The notes beneath the pieces were generated by a model, which saw only the letters and a program-made list of their open reading frames with translations, did no database searches and was not told where the DNA came from. From Thermoleophilia bacterium (GTDB taxonomy: Bacteria; Actinomycetota; Thermoleophilia; Gaiellales; SKUG01), in the NCBI GenBank assembly GCA_025964465.1, contig JAOPYS010000318.1:1-10881 (forward strand): 10,881 nucleotides of DNA. The letters run 5' to 3'. Shown in pieces: positions 1-5,512 of this stretch. The number at the start of each line of letters is the position of its first letter. The first letter of the stretch is position 1. The translations under genes were made by a program, and so were the position numbers.

Positions 1-176
1 GGCGCCGCGACAGCGGCGTTGGTCGTCCGCGACGCCTTCGAGGCGTCGCACTCCTGCTGCAGGCGTGCCTGCTCGCGCGCGTGGATCCCGCGCATGTCAC
101 TGCTGATCCACATGGTGGTGGGCACCATCGCGACGAACAGGCCGAGGCCCGCGAACATCATGGCCTTCATGTTCAT
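1..176 (-). CDS. Partial membrane-anchored hypothetical protein (N-terminus only)
   Basis: Reading the - strand from ATG at 176-174, the frame stays open for 58 codons to the left edge. It begins MNMKAMMFAGLGLFVAMVP, one hydrophobic segment at residues 4-20 with no clear cleavage site, so an uncleaved N-terminal membrane anchor is likely. A charged, Gln/Glu/Arg-rich stretch follows (residues 29-45, including REQARLQQE) that could start a coiled coil outside the membrane. A second in-frame ATG at 170-168 is an alternative start. I see no convincing Shine-Dalgarno sequence. The gene is divergent from the cyclophilin gene. I do not recognise the family, and the rest of the protein lies outside the window. 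Confidence 0.6.
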   Translation of the reverse strand, partial: MNMKAMMFAGLGLFVAMVPTTMWISSDMRGIHAREQARLQQECDASKASRTTNAAVAA

Positions 177-251
177 GGGAGGGGGTATCGGCACGGGTGG
201 CCGAGGCCTGTAACCGGGTTCGGCAGGCGGCCGCCCGGGGACCTCGGGCCG

Positions 252-264
252 TATGATCGCCCGC
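252..264 (+). promoter_or_regulatory. Candidate -10 element for a leaderless transcript of the cyclophilin gene
   Basis: TATGAT at 252-257 matches the sigma-70 -10 consensus at five of six positions. It is followed by seven bases and then ATG at 265, so transcription would begin at or next to the start codon. No good -35 hexamer is visible 16-18 bp upstream. Neither possible ATG (253 or 265) has a purine-rich ribosome binding site, which agrees with leaderless translation, a common arrangement in actinobacteria. Confidence 0.4.
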
Positions 265-1014
265 ATGAGCATCCTCACCCGCCACCGCGTCCTGCCCGCC
301 CTCCTGCTGGTCGTCCTCGCCGCGCTGTTCGCCGCCGGCTGCGGCGGCGACGACTCGGGCTCGGGCTCGTCGTCGAAGTCCTCCGGCGACGACAGCTCCG
401 CGTCGTCCGACAGTGCCGACACGTCGGGCGACAGCTCCTCCGGCGGCGGCGGCGATGCCGTCGACCCGAAGGTCGCCGCCCGCGCCGACTCCTACGACGC
501 GCCGCCGAAGCTCAAGCTCGATCCGAAGAAGACCTACACGGTCCACATGACCACGAACCTCGGCGCGTTCGACATCGCCGTCGACCCGAAGGCCGGGCCG
601 ATCGCCGCCGCCAACTTCGTGTTCCTGGTGAAGGCGGGCTACTACGACGGCACCATCTTCCACCGCGTGATCAAGGACTTCATGATCCAGGGCGGCGACC
701 CGACCGGCACGGGCACGGGCGGCCCCGGGTACGCGCTCAAGGACGACAAGGTGAACGACCCGTACGAGCGCGGCACCGTGGCCATGGCGAACGCCGGGCC
801 CAACACGGGCGGCAGCCAGTTCTTCATCGTGCAGGGCGCGCAGGGCGAGGCGCTGCCGCCGCAGTACGTGATCTTCGGCAAGGTCGACGCGGCGGGCATG
901 AAGGTCGTCGACAAGATCGCCGGCGTGGAGGTCACGTCGGACCCGAGCAGCGGCGCGCCGTCCTACCCCGTCAAGCCGGTCCGCATCGAGTCCGCGAAGC
1001 TCACCGAGGGCTGA
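265..1014 (+). CDS. Cyclophilin-type peptidyl-prolyl cis-trans isomerase, lipoprotein
   Basis: A 249-residue protein that should catalyse cis-trans isomerisation of Xaa-Pro bonds in exported proteins outside the membrane. Residues 1-26 form a lipoprotein signal peptide: MSILTRHR, a Leu/Val/Ala core, then LFAAGC with Cys26 as the lipidation site (the -3 residue is Ala rather than the usual Leu). A low-complexity Ser/Gly/Asp spacer follows (about 27-66), then a full cyclophilin domain (about 90-249). The domain shows FHRVIKDFMIQGGD (132-145) with catalytic Arg134, GTVAMANAGPNTGGSQFFI (170-188) and QYVIFGKV (200-207). ATG at 253 is in frame, but I prefer 265 because the 253 codon overlaps a -10-like TATGAT. 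The gene ends 3 bp before the stop of the convergent cyclase gene, with no terminator hairpin visible between them. Function is clear; the exact start is less so. Confidence 0.93.
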   Translation: MSILTRHRVLPALLLVVLAALFAAGCGGDDSGSGSSSKSSGDDSSASSDSADTSGDSSSGGGGDAVDPKVAARADSYDAPPKLKLDPKKTYTVHMTTNLGAFDIAVDPKAGPIAAANFVFLVKAGYYDGTIFHRVIKDFMIQGGDPTGTGTGGPGYALKDDKVNDPYERGTVAMANAGPNTGGSQFFIVQGAQGEALPPQYVIFGKVDAAGMKVVDKIAGVEVTSDPSSGAPSYPVKPVRIESAKLTEG

Positions 1015-1017
1015 TGC

Positions 1018-2424
1018 TCACGCGGCGCCGCTGCGACCGGCGTGCCGCAGCAGGGCGGTGGGGGCGTAGGGGCGCACGCGCTCGACGCGCCCCTTGACCT
1101 CGATGCTGTCGAGGCGGGTGAGCTGGCGCTGCGCCGACGGCGGCAGCGCGAGGAAGGTGCCTTCGTCCAGCACGGCAGCGACCCCGAGCGTGCGGGTCGC
1201 CGACTCGAGCCGCGCCGCCAGGTTCACGGTGTCGCCGATCGCCGTGTAGGCGAGGCGCTCGCGATGCCCGACGGTTCCGACCACGGCGGGGCCGGTCGCG
1301 ATGCCGATGCCGACCTCGAGCGCCTCGGAGCGCTGCGCCTCGCGGCGGATGTTGAACTCGCGCACCCGCATGAGCAGGCGGGGCAGGGCGGAGAGCGCGA
1401 GGGCGGCGTGGTCGGGTTGGTCCGCCGGCGCGTTCCAGATCGCCATCAGGCCGTCCCCGGTGAACTTGTCCACCGTTCCGTCCGCGGCGAGGATGGCATC
1501 GGCGAGGTCGCCGAGCAGTCGGTTGAGCTCGGCCAGCACCTCCGCCGGGTCGGTGCGCTCCGACCACGCCGAGAACCCGCGCACGTCCACGAACATGACC
1601 GTCACGTCGCGTCGTTCGCCGACCAGGGCCGGGTCGTCGTGCTCGCCCGCGCGGGCCAGCACGCGCTCCGCCACGTGCCGCGGCACGTAGCTCGTGAACG
1701 TGGCGAGCAGGTCGTCGGCGACGCGGCGCCCGCGGTGCTGGTCGTGCTGGACGACGAGGACGGCCCACGCGAGCAGCTGGCCGCCGAGCACGACGAGCAA
1801 GGCGAGGGCGGGGTCGCCGAAGAACGGTCCGGCCACGCTGACCGCCGCGATCGGGAGGCCGGCGTCAAGCGCGAGGATGACCGGCACGGGCGTGCCGCGC
1901 AGCACGGCGAGCGCACCGCCGCGGGCCCGCGTCTCGGCCACGAGGAGCTGACCGACCAGCAACGCGGCAGAGCGCACGACGGCGGCCGCGGCCACCGCGA
2001 CGAGCACCTCCCGCCCGGACGGGCGGCCGTCGACGAGCGCGTGGGCCACCACGGACGCGCACCCGGTCGCCAGGGCACCGCCCGTCGCGAGGAAGGCGCG
2101 TTCGAGGCGCGTGCCGGCGCGACGGATCGACCAGAGCACGGCGACCGCTCCGACGAGCGCTGCCACCGGCGCCTCGAGCAGGACGGCGGCGAGCACGAGG
2201 AACCCCGCGTCGGGGGACTGCACGAGGCGTTGGCCGCCCGACCGGAACTCGCGCCCCACCGAGGAGAAGGCCAGGCCCAGCGCCGCGCACCCCGCGGCGA
2301 GCAGCCAGTCCGCGACGTCGGGCTCCGACGCGCCCGGCAGCAGGACGAGCAGCAACGCGAGGCCCGACGCGACCCAGACCAGGCACGCGAGCAGTGTGAG
2401 GATGTCGTGGATGCGGCCGCGCAC
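1018..2424 (-). CDS. Membrane-bound class III adenylate cyclase
   Basis: A 468-residue enzyme predicted to make cAMP from ATP at the inner face of the membrane. Residues 7-225 hold six or seven hydrophobic segments (roughly 8-30, 38-55, 74-98, 110-131, 139-162, 179-201, 205-226). A short linker with TSYVPRHVAERVL (244-256), a motif often found just before this catalytic domain, leads to the cyclase domain. All key residues are visible: metal-binding Asp280 (MFVDVRGFS) and Asp324 (FTGDG), adenine-selecting Lys320 and Asp398 (AIGDTVN), transition-state Asn401 and Arg405 (NLAARLE), and Lys444 (EVKG). Lys/Asp rather than Glu/Cys at the selecting positions indicates ATP, not GTP. The frame is open upstream to 2829, but that part is compositionally unlike protein. 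GTG at 2424, just before the first membrane helix, is the best start, although no ribosome binding site is clear. The gene stands alone on its strand. Confidence 0.92.
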   Translation of the reverse strand: MRGRIHDILTLLACLVWVASGLALLLVLLPGASEPDVADWLLAAGCAALGLAFSSVGREFRSGGQRLVQSPDAGFLVLAAVLLEAPVAALVGAVAVLWSIRRAGTRLERAFLATGGALATGCASVVAHALVDGRPSGREVLVAVAAAAVVRSAALLVGQLLVAETRARGGALAVLRGTPVPVILALDAGLPIAAVSVAGPFFGDPALALLVVLGGQLLAWAVLVVQHDQHRGRRVADDLLATFTSYVPRHVAERVLARAGEHDDPALVGERRDVTVMFVDVRGFSAWSERTDPAEVLAELNRLLGDLADAILAADGTVDKFTGDGLMAIWNAPADQPDHAALALSALPRLLMRVREFNIRREAQRSEALEVGIGIATGPAVVGTVGHRERLAYTAIGDTVNLAARLESATRTLGVAAVLDEGTFLALPPSAQRQLTRLDSIEVKGRVERVRPYAPTALLRHAGRSGAA

Positions 2425-2513
2425 GCCCCGCGCATCGGCAGGCCCACAGGGCCGCTTGAGGCGCCGCGTCCGTTCGATTTCTGGCGCGACGCGGAGCAAG
2501 ATGCGGGTCCGGC

Positions 2514-2541
2514 TTGCGCGTTGGCGAAAGGGCGCTATCTT
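2514..2541 (+). promoter_or_regulatory. Weak candidate promoter for the structured RNA
   Basis: TTGCGC (2514-2519) and TATCTT (2536-2541) are spaced by 16 bp on the + strand, in a local AT-richer patch upstream of the structured region. They match the consensus at three and four of six positions. Transcription would begin near 2548. The same patch lies upstream of the cyclase gene on the other strand and may hold its promoter too, but I could not find a convincing - strand box pair. Confidence 0.25.
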
Positions 2542-2633
2542 GATGCGTACAACCCGGCCGCGACGCCCGCGCTCCACGCGCGATCGGCAGCGACCACGCC
2601 TGAGCACGAGCGGGTCGGGAGCAGTCCGATGAT

Positions 2634-2643
2634 GGAGGTGATC
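2634..2643 (+). promoter_or_regulatory. Full-length Shine-Dalgarno sequence GGAGGTGATC
   Basis: GGAGGTGATC is complementary over all ten bases to the 3' end of bacterial 16S rRNA (GATCACCTCC). It lies 8 nt (counted from GGAGG) before TTG at 2647, a normal distance. Most genes in this window have weak or no such site, so an ideal one in a region without a long gene stands out. On the - strand the same bases would form an anti-Shine-Dalgarno sequence. Confidence 0.5.
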
Positions 2644-2646
2644 ACG

Positions 2647-2685
2647 TTGATTGCAAGTCGTATTCCGGGGCTGCTTCCCCGCTGA
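2647..2685 (+). CDS. Possible 12-residue leader peptide within the structured RNA
   Basis: From TTG at 2647 the frame encodes MIASRIPGLLPR and stops at TGA 2683-2685. An ideal Shine-Dalgarno site lies 8 nt upstream. The same frame can also start at ATG 2629 or 2632, giving up to 18 residues (prefix MMEVIT); there GGGAG at 2617-2621 could be the binding site. Codon use is unlike the neighbouring genes: about half of the codons end in A or T (ATT, GCA, AGT, CGT, ATT, CTT). That argues either against coding or for a regulatory ORF with slow codons. Its last codons overlap the 5' arm of the long-range stem of the RNA, so translation could affect folding. There is no run of one amino acid that would indicate classical amino-acid attenuation. 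Confidence 0.3.
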   Translation: MIASRIPGLLPR

Positions 2686-2888
2686 TAGTTCGCTGACTCG
2701 GCGGCATGGCCGTCGTCTCAACGCTGCCCATGCGGAGGCGAAGCCTCCCTGCAGCGGTCGAGATCGACCGTGGCGGGGGCGATGGCTCGCGAGGGATCTT
2801 CCGTCGTCTCCCGTGTGGGAGCAGCCCAACTACCGTGGTACCCGCCCCGTTCGGGGCACCTGGGACCACAACCCAATGACAACTACCC

Positions 2889-2934
2889 CGGGGACCAGCC
2901 TGACGCGAGCGGGCTGGTCCCCGACCTTCTTCTC
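2889..2934 (+). terminator. Strong hairpin terminator between the structured RNA and the anti-sigma gene
   Basis: CGGGGACCAGCC (2889-2900) pairs without mismatch with GGCTGGTCCCCG (2912-2923) around an 11-nt loop, giving a 12-bp stem. On the + strand it is followed by ACCTTCTTCTC, moderately T-rich. It also lies about 22 bp beyond the stop codon of the convergent - strand gene, so it may end transcription from both sides. The T-rich flank supports the + direction more. Confidence 0.65.
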
Positions 2935-2944
2935 GAGGCGGTGG

Positions 2945-3901
2945 TCAGGGGAGGGGGCGCGTGTCGCAGGCGCCCAATACCTCGGGCCAGTCGAGGTAGG
3001 GCACGGCCTCCGGATCGACGCGGTGCCCGTCGTCGTCGAGCACGACGTGCTCGGTGAACGTGCCGGGCGGGCAGGTCGTCGGATCGGCATAGGTCGTGGT
3101 GAACGCCCGACGCTCGAGCAGCGTGCCGCGCTCCGGGTCGAGGACCCACTGCTCGCGCAGCCCGGTCAGCGAGTCGAAGTGGCTCACGACCAGTCCGGTG
3201 CGACCGAGCACGTCGACGCCCGTCGTCGCGGCGTCGAGGCCCGCCATGCCGGCGACCGAGCGCAGCATCGCCGCGCGCAGGTCGGTGGGCACCGCCGGCT
3301 GCACGACCCAGCGCATCGCCGCGGCGAAGGCAGCGCGGTCGGCCGGATCGGAGCCGTCGACCGCGGTGGCAGCTGCACGCACCGTCGCCAGCAGCGTGGT
3401 GGGGTCGCGGGGGAGCTCGTCGACCAGGTCGCGTGACGAGGCATCGAGGGAGCCGTCGTCGAGGGCAGGCCCGTCGACCAGTGCGGCGTCGCCGGCATCC
3501 GGTTCGGTGACGTCGATCTTGCCCGAGGGGATGCCGGTGGTCGCAGTGGTCGACCCGCCATCGCGCCCGAACAGTCGGGAGGCCGCGCCGTCGAGCAAGC
3601 CGGCGCTCGCCTCCCGCGCCGGGCCGCCGACGACGTTCGCATTGCCCGATGAGCCGCCGTCGCTGGCCACCGCCACGACACCGGCGAGCACCGCCGCCGC
3701 GCCGGCCGCCGCGAGCGGCCGCAGGAGGCTGCCGCGCCAACGACGCTGCCCCGCGCCGGCTGCAGGGCGCCGCGCCCGGGATGCCTCCTCCGCGAGCACG
3801 AGCTGCCAGAGGTCCTCCTCGACCCGCGCGGCCAGGCCGGGGGGCTCGACCGCCTCGTCGGCTCGGAAGGTGCGCAGCAGCTCGAGGTCACGGTCGTCCA
3901 T
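2945..3901 (-). CDS. CU044_5270 family membrane protein, probable anti-sigma partner
   Basis: A 318-residue protein starting MDDRDLELLRTFRADEA. Residues 1-50 are charged and cytoplasmic in character, residues 61-80 form one membrane helix (LLRPLAAAGAAAVLAGVVAV), and the rest should lie outside. The C-terminal half has the pattern of the CU044_5270 family, encoded next to ECF sigma factors in actinobacteria: AMLRSVAGMAGL, then GRTGLVV, then REQWVLDPERGTLLERR. Two extracytoplasmic cysteines (277 and 312) could form a disulfide. No His-x3-Cys-x2-Cys zinc anti-sigma motif is visible. The start overlaps the end of the sigma gene by 14 bp, which implies coupled translation. The likely job is to hold the sigma factor at the membrane and release it on a signal; this is inferred from gene order and topology. 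A strong hairpin follows the stop codon. Confidence 0.8.
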   Translation of the reverse strand: MDDRDLELLRTFRADEAVEPPGLAARVEEDLWQLVLAEEASRARRPAAGAGQRRWRGSLLRPLAAAGAAAVLAGVVAVASDGGSSGNANVVGGPAREASAGLLDGAASRLFGRDGGSTTATTGIPSGKIDVTEPDAGDAALVDGPALDDGSLDASSRDLVDELPRDPTTLLATVRAAATAVDGSDPADRAAFAAAMRWVVQPAVPTDLRAAMLRSVAGMAGLDAATTGVDVLGRTGLVVSHFDSLTGLREQWVLDPERGTLLERRAFTTTYADPTTCPPGTFTEHVVLDDDGHRVDPEAVPYLDWPEVLGACDTRPLP

Positions 3902-4523
3902 GGGTGGCCTCCTCGCGGTCGGGGTCGGCGTCGGCAGCGGCGAGGTGCTCCTGCACGATGCGCCGCGCGCGGTTGAGGCGCGACCGCACCGTCCCGACCG
4001 GGATGTCGAGCGCCAGCGCGATGTCCTCGTACGACATGTCGTTCCACGCGAACATGAGCAGCGCCTCGCGGTCGCCTGCCTTGAGCGCGGCGAGCGCGGC
4101 GGCGAGGGCGGGCGTCTGCGACACGGCGTCGAGCCGCGCGTCGCTGCCCGCGTGGTCGTCGAAGGTGCGGTCCTCGACGCCGTGCCGCGTGTACGCCCGC
4201 AGCTGGCGCACCTCGCTGCGCGCGTTGTTGCGCAGCAGGTTGGTGGCGATGCCGAACAGCCACGGCCGGGCGTCGTCGCGCTCCTGGTCGAACCGCCTGC
4301 GTTGGGCGAACGCCCGCGTGAAGGTCTCGCTGGTGATGTCCTCGGCGAGGTCGCGCCCGACGCGTCGGGCGAGGTACCCGAACAACACGCGTCGATGTCG
4401 GTCCACCAGTGGCATGAAGGCTCGCGGGTCGTCGAACGAGCGAGCGATCAGCTCGGCATCGGTCGGTTCGTCGTGGGCGGGTTCGACAGGGTCGGACCCG
4501 GGTTGTCGCGGAGGCGTCACCAT
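3888..4523 (-). CDS. ECF-type RNA polymerase sigma factor
   Basis: A 211-residue sigma-70 family protein with only regions 2 and 4, typical of extracytoplasmic function sigma factors. Region 2 covers about residues 33-103: the core-binding helix around RHRRVLFGYLARRVG, EDITSETFTRAF, and the DNA-melting/-10 recognition segment DARPWLFGIATNLLRNNAR. Region 4 covers about 138-192 with a helix-turn-helix: MSYEDIALALDIPVGTVRSR. It should direct polymerase to a small regulon that may include itself. ATG at 4523 places a normal short N-terminus before region 2; the open frame extends to 4694, but the extra part is Cys/Pro/Arg-rich and not protein-like. GTG at 4520 is an alternative. The stop lies inside the next gene (14-bp overlap), an apparent sigma/anti-sigma operon. 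It is transcribed divergently from the CalY/SipW operon, its most obvious candidate target. Confidence 0.93.
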   Translation of the reverse strand: MVTPPRQPGSDPVEPAHDEPTDAELIARSFDDPRAFMPLVDRHRRVLFGYLARRVGRDLAEDITSETFTRAFAQRRRFDQERDDARPWLFGIATNLLRNNARSEVRQLRAYTRHGVEDRTFDDHAGSDARLDAVSQTPALAAALAALKAGDREALLMFAWNDMSYEDIALALDIPVGTVRSRLNRARRIVQEHLAAADADPDREEATHGRP

Positions 4524-4859
4524 GGGGTGTTGGTCCCATGCCCGGATCGGGTTCACGGTACGCGGGCGGGTGCTCCGGAAATACGCTGGGCCACATGGGC
4601 TATCAGGCCACAGGCCGAACCTGCGGGGTGCAGGCGAACCGACGGCCACCGAGCACGTGGAACATCCGCACGATCGACGTCGTTGCGTGCTCAACCACCG
4701 AACGCTCGCGAACCGTAACGATAATCAACTCCTCAAATCGAAAGGGACGTTGCGATCGTGGGAACGCTCACAGGCGGGCCTCACCCTCACCGCAATTTCC
4801 GTCGATCCACCTCTCGGAGCGAACAAAACGGACCCGAGGGTCGAGGAGTGGAGGACACG
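4524..4859. other. Divergent intergenic region between the sigma gene and the CalY/SipW operon
   Basis: These 336 bp hold no credible gene and are distinctly AT-richer from about 4710 to 4830 than the flanking coding DNA. Toward the + operon, GATAAT (4720-4725) matches five of six bases of a -10 box but has no clear -35. GGAAAT (4577-4582) and TATCAG (4601-4606) are an alternative pair with an ECF-like -35. A small hairpin CCTGC/GCAGG lies at 4620-4634, and GGCCACA is directly repeated at 4589-4595 and 4606-4612. A good ribosome binding site GGAGG (4850-4854) precedes the first + gene, giving a 5' leader of about 130 nt if GATAAT is used. No riboswitch class is recognisable. The sigma gene's own promoter must also lie here. 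Confidence 0.4.
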
Positions 4860-5468
4860 GTGCGGACGCGGCAGACCACGGAGCGAGGTGACCGGGCGCG
4901 ACGCCGCCGGCGCGGCGCGACGCGTGGGCTGTTGAGCGCCGTCGCACTCGGTGCCGTCGGCAGCGCCGCCGTATTCACCACGCAGGCGACGTTCACCGAT
5001 TCGGTCTCCATGGCGCAGGTCTCCGTGACGGGCGGCACGCTCGACGTCACCGCCAACTCGGGCAACGGCCCGAACCAGGCGTGGAACGTGTCGATGGTGA
5101 CGACCGGCATGGCCCCCGGCCAGGAGAACACCGGCACCGTCGCGATCAGGAACAACGGCGACCTGCCGTTCACGATCACCGTCTCCAAGACGGGAGCCGA
5201 CGCCAGCAACTGCTTCTCCTACTACTTCCGCGAGACGTCACCGCTGGCCGTGAACTTCACGGGGATGGGCACGGCCGTCGGCAGCGACGTCACGACCGCC
5301 CCGATGGCGACGACGATCACCAACTTCGCGCTGCCCGACAGCGGCGCGGACGTGATCTGGGAGGCGGGCGACGTCAAGACCTACTCGCTCACCACGCGCA
5401 TGAACGCCGCGTGCACCACGAACGCCGCGAACGCCACCATGAACTACACCTTCAACGCCACCCAGTAG
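4860..5468 (+). CDS. CalY/TasA-like secreted protein with SipW-type signal peptide (copy 1)
   Basis: A 202-residue exported protein. The basic N-terminus (run of five Arg at 14-18) leads to a hydrophobic core (24-39) and then TTQATFTDSVSMAQVSVTGG. This has the form of SipW-dependent signal peptides, where cleavage falls before an aromatic/Thr-x-Asp turn and the mature chain soon reads GGTLDV. Likely cleavage is after Ala43, leaving about 159 residues. The mature part resembles the camelysin/TasA (CalY) beta-sandwich: GTVAIRNNGDLPFTITV, one Cys in ASNCFSYYFRE, a second in MNAACTTN, and the end YTFNATQ. The family forms extracellular fibres or coat proteins in Bacillus; no protease motif is visible here. 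GTG at 4860 is chosen because GGAGG lies 5 nt upstream. It is the first gene of the operon, 44 bp before its paralogue. Confidence 0.85.
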   Translation: MRTRQTTERGDRARRRRRGATRGLLSAVALGAVGSAAVFTTQATFTDSVSMAQVSVTGGTLDVTANSGNGPNQAWNVSMVTTGMAPGQENTGTVAIRNNGDLPFTITVSKTGADASNCFSYYFRETSPLAVNFTGMGTAVGSDVTTAPMATTITNFALPDSGADVIWEAGDVKTYSLTTRMNAACTTNAANATMNYTFNATQ

Positions 5469-5500
5469 CCACGCACGCCACGCGCGACCCAACACCACAC

Positions 5501-5505
5501 AGGAG
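5501..5505 (+). promoter_or_regulatory. Ribosome binding site of the second CalY-like gene
   Basis: AGGAG at 5501-5505 lies 7 nt before ATG at 5513. It fixes the start within a frame that is open much farther upstream (from 5081) through the previous gene. Confidence 0.7.
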
Positions 5506-5512
5506 CCACACG

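Larger units (their letters stand above)
2549..2935 (+). ncRNA. Unidentified structured RNA, about 380 nt, with terminator-like 3' end
   Basis: This stretch between the cyclase and the anti-sigma gene has no long credible protein but holds many strong inverted repeats. (1) Long-range stem 2668-2675 with 2820-2827, extended by 2677-2679 with 2817-2819: 11 pairs with one bulged T. (2) Hairpin 2722-2756: outer CGCTGC/GCAGCG, inner GGAGGC-GAA-GCCTCC. (3) Small hairpin 2755-2770 (GGTCGA/TCGACC). (4) Long hairpin 2835-2869: GTGGT, CCC and GCCCC pair with GGGGC, GGG and ACCAC. (5) Terminal hairpin 2889-2923. The + strand is favoured by the T-rich run after the last hairpin, the strong Shine-Dalgarno site and the promoter-like boxes. 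The conserved sequences of tmRNA, RNase P RNA, SRP RNA and the common riboswitches are not evident. A - strand leader for the cyclase is the main alternative. The 5' end is a guess. Confidence 0.45.

Noticed and set aside
1042..2685. Long open frame on the + strand (547 codons)
   Set aside because: It is antisense to the adenylate cyclase gene. Its product is His/Arg/Glu-rich without domains, as expected from the complementary frame of a GC-rich gene. Only its last codons (2629-2685) are considered separately.
2425..2829. N-terminal extension of the adenylate cyclase up to ATG 2829
   Set aside because: The extra residues are Arg-rich and disordered, cross the structured RNA region and add nothing known to the family. 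A GTG just before the first membrane helix is more natural.
2831..2870. T-box-like sequence (CCGTGGTACC) in the structured RNA
   Set aside because: The short TGGTACC match is reminiscent of a T-box antiterminator, but no Stem I, specifier loop motifs or downstream aminoacyl-tRNA synthetase or amino-acid gene on the + strand are present. The bases are better explained by the 2835-2869 hairpin.
2549..2935. tmRNA, RNase P RNA or SRP RNA
   Set aside because: The tRNA-like 3' end of tmRNA, the conserved GAGGAAAGTCC block of RNase P RNA and the SRP domain IV tetraloop motif could not be found.
2651..3436. + strand open frame of 261 codons starting in the structured RNA
   Set aside because: It reads through a strong terminator hairpin and is antisense to the anti-sigma-like gene. 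The product has no domain features.
4860..5468. Camelysin-type metallopeptidase activity for the CalY-like proteins
   Set aside because: The family is sometimes listed as peptidase M73, but no zinc-binding His/Glu motif is visible in either copy, so a structural role is more likely.
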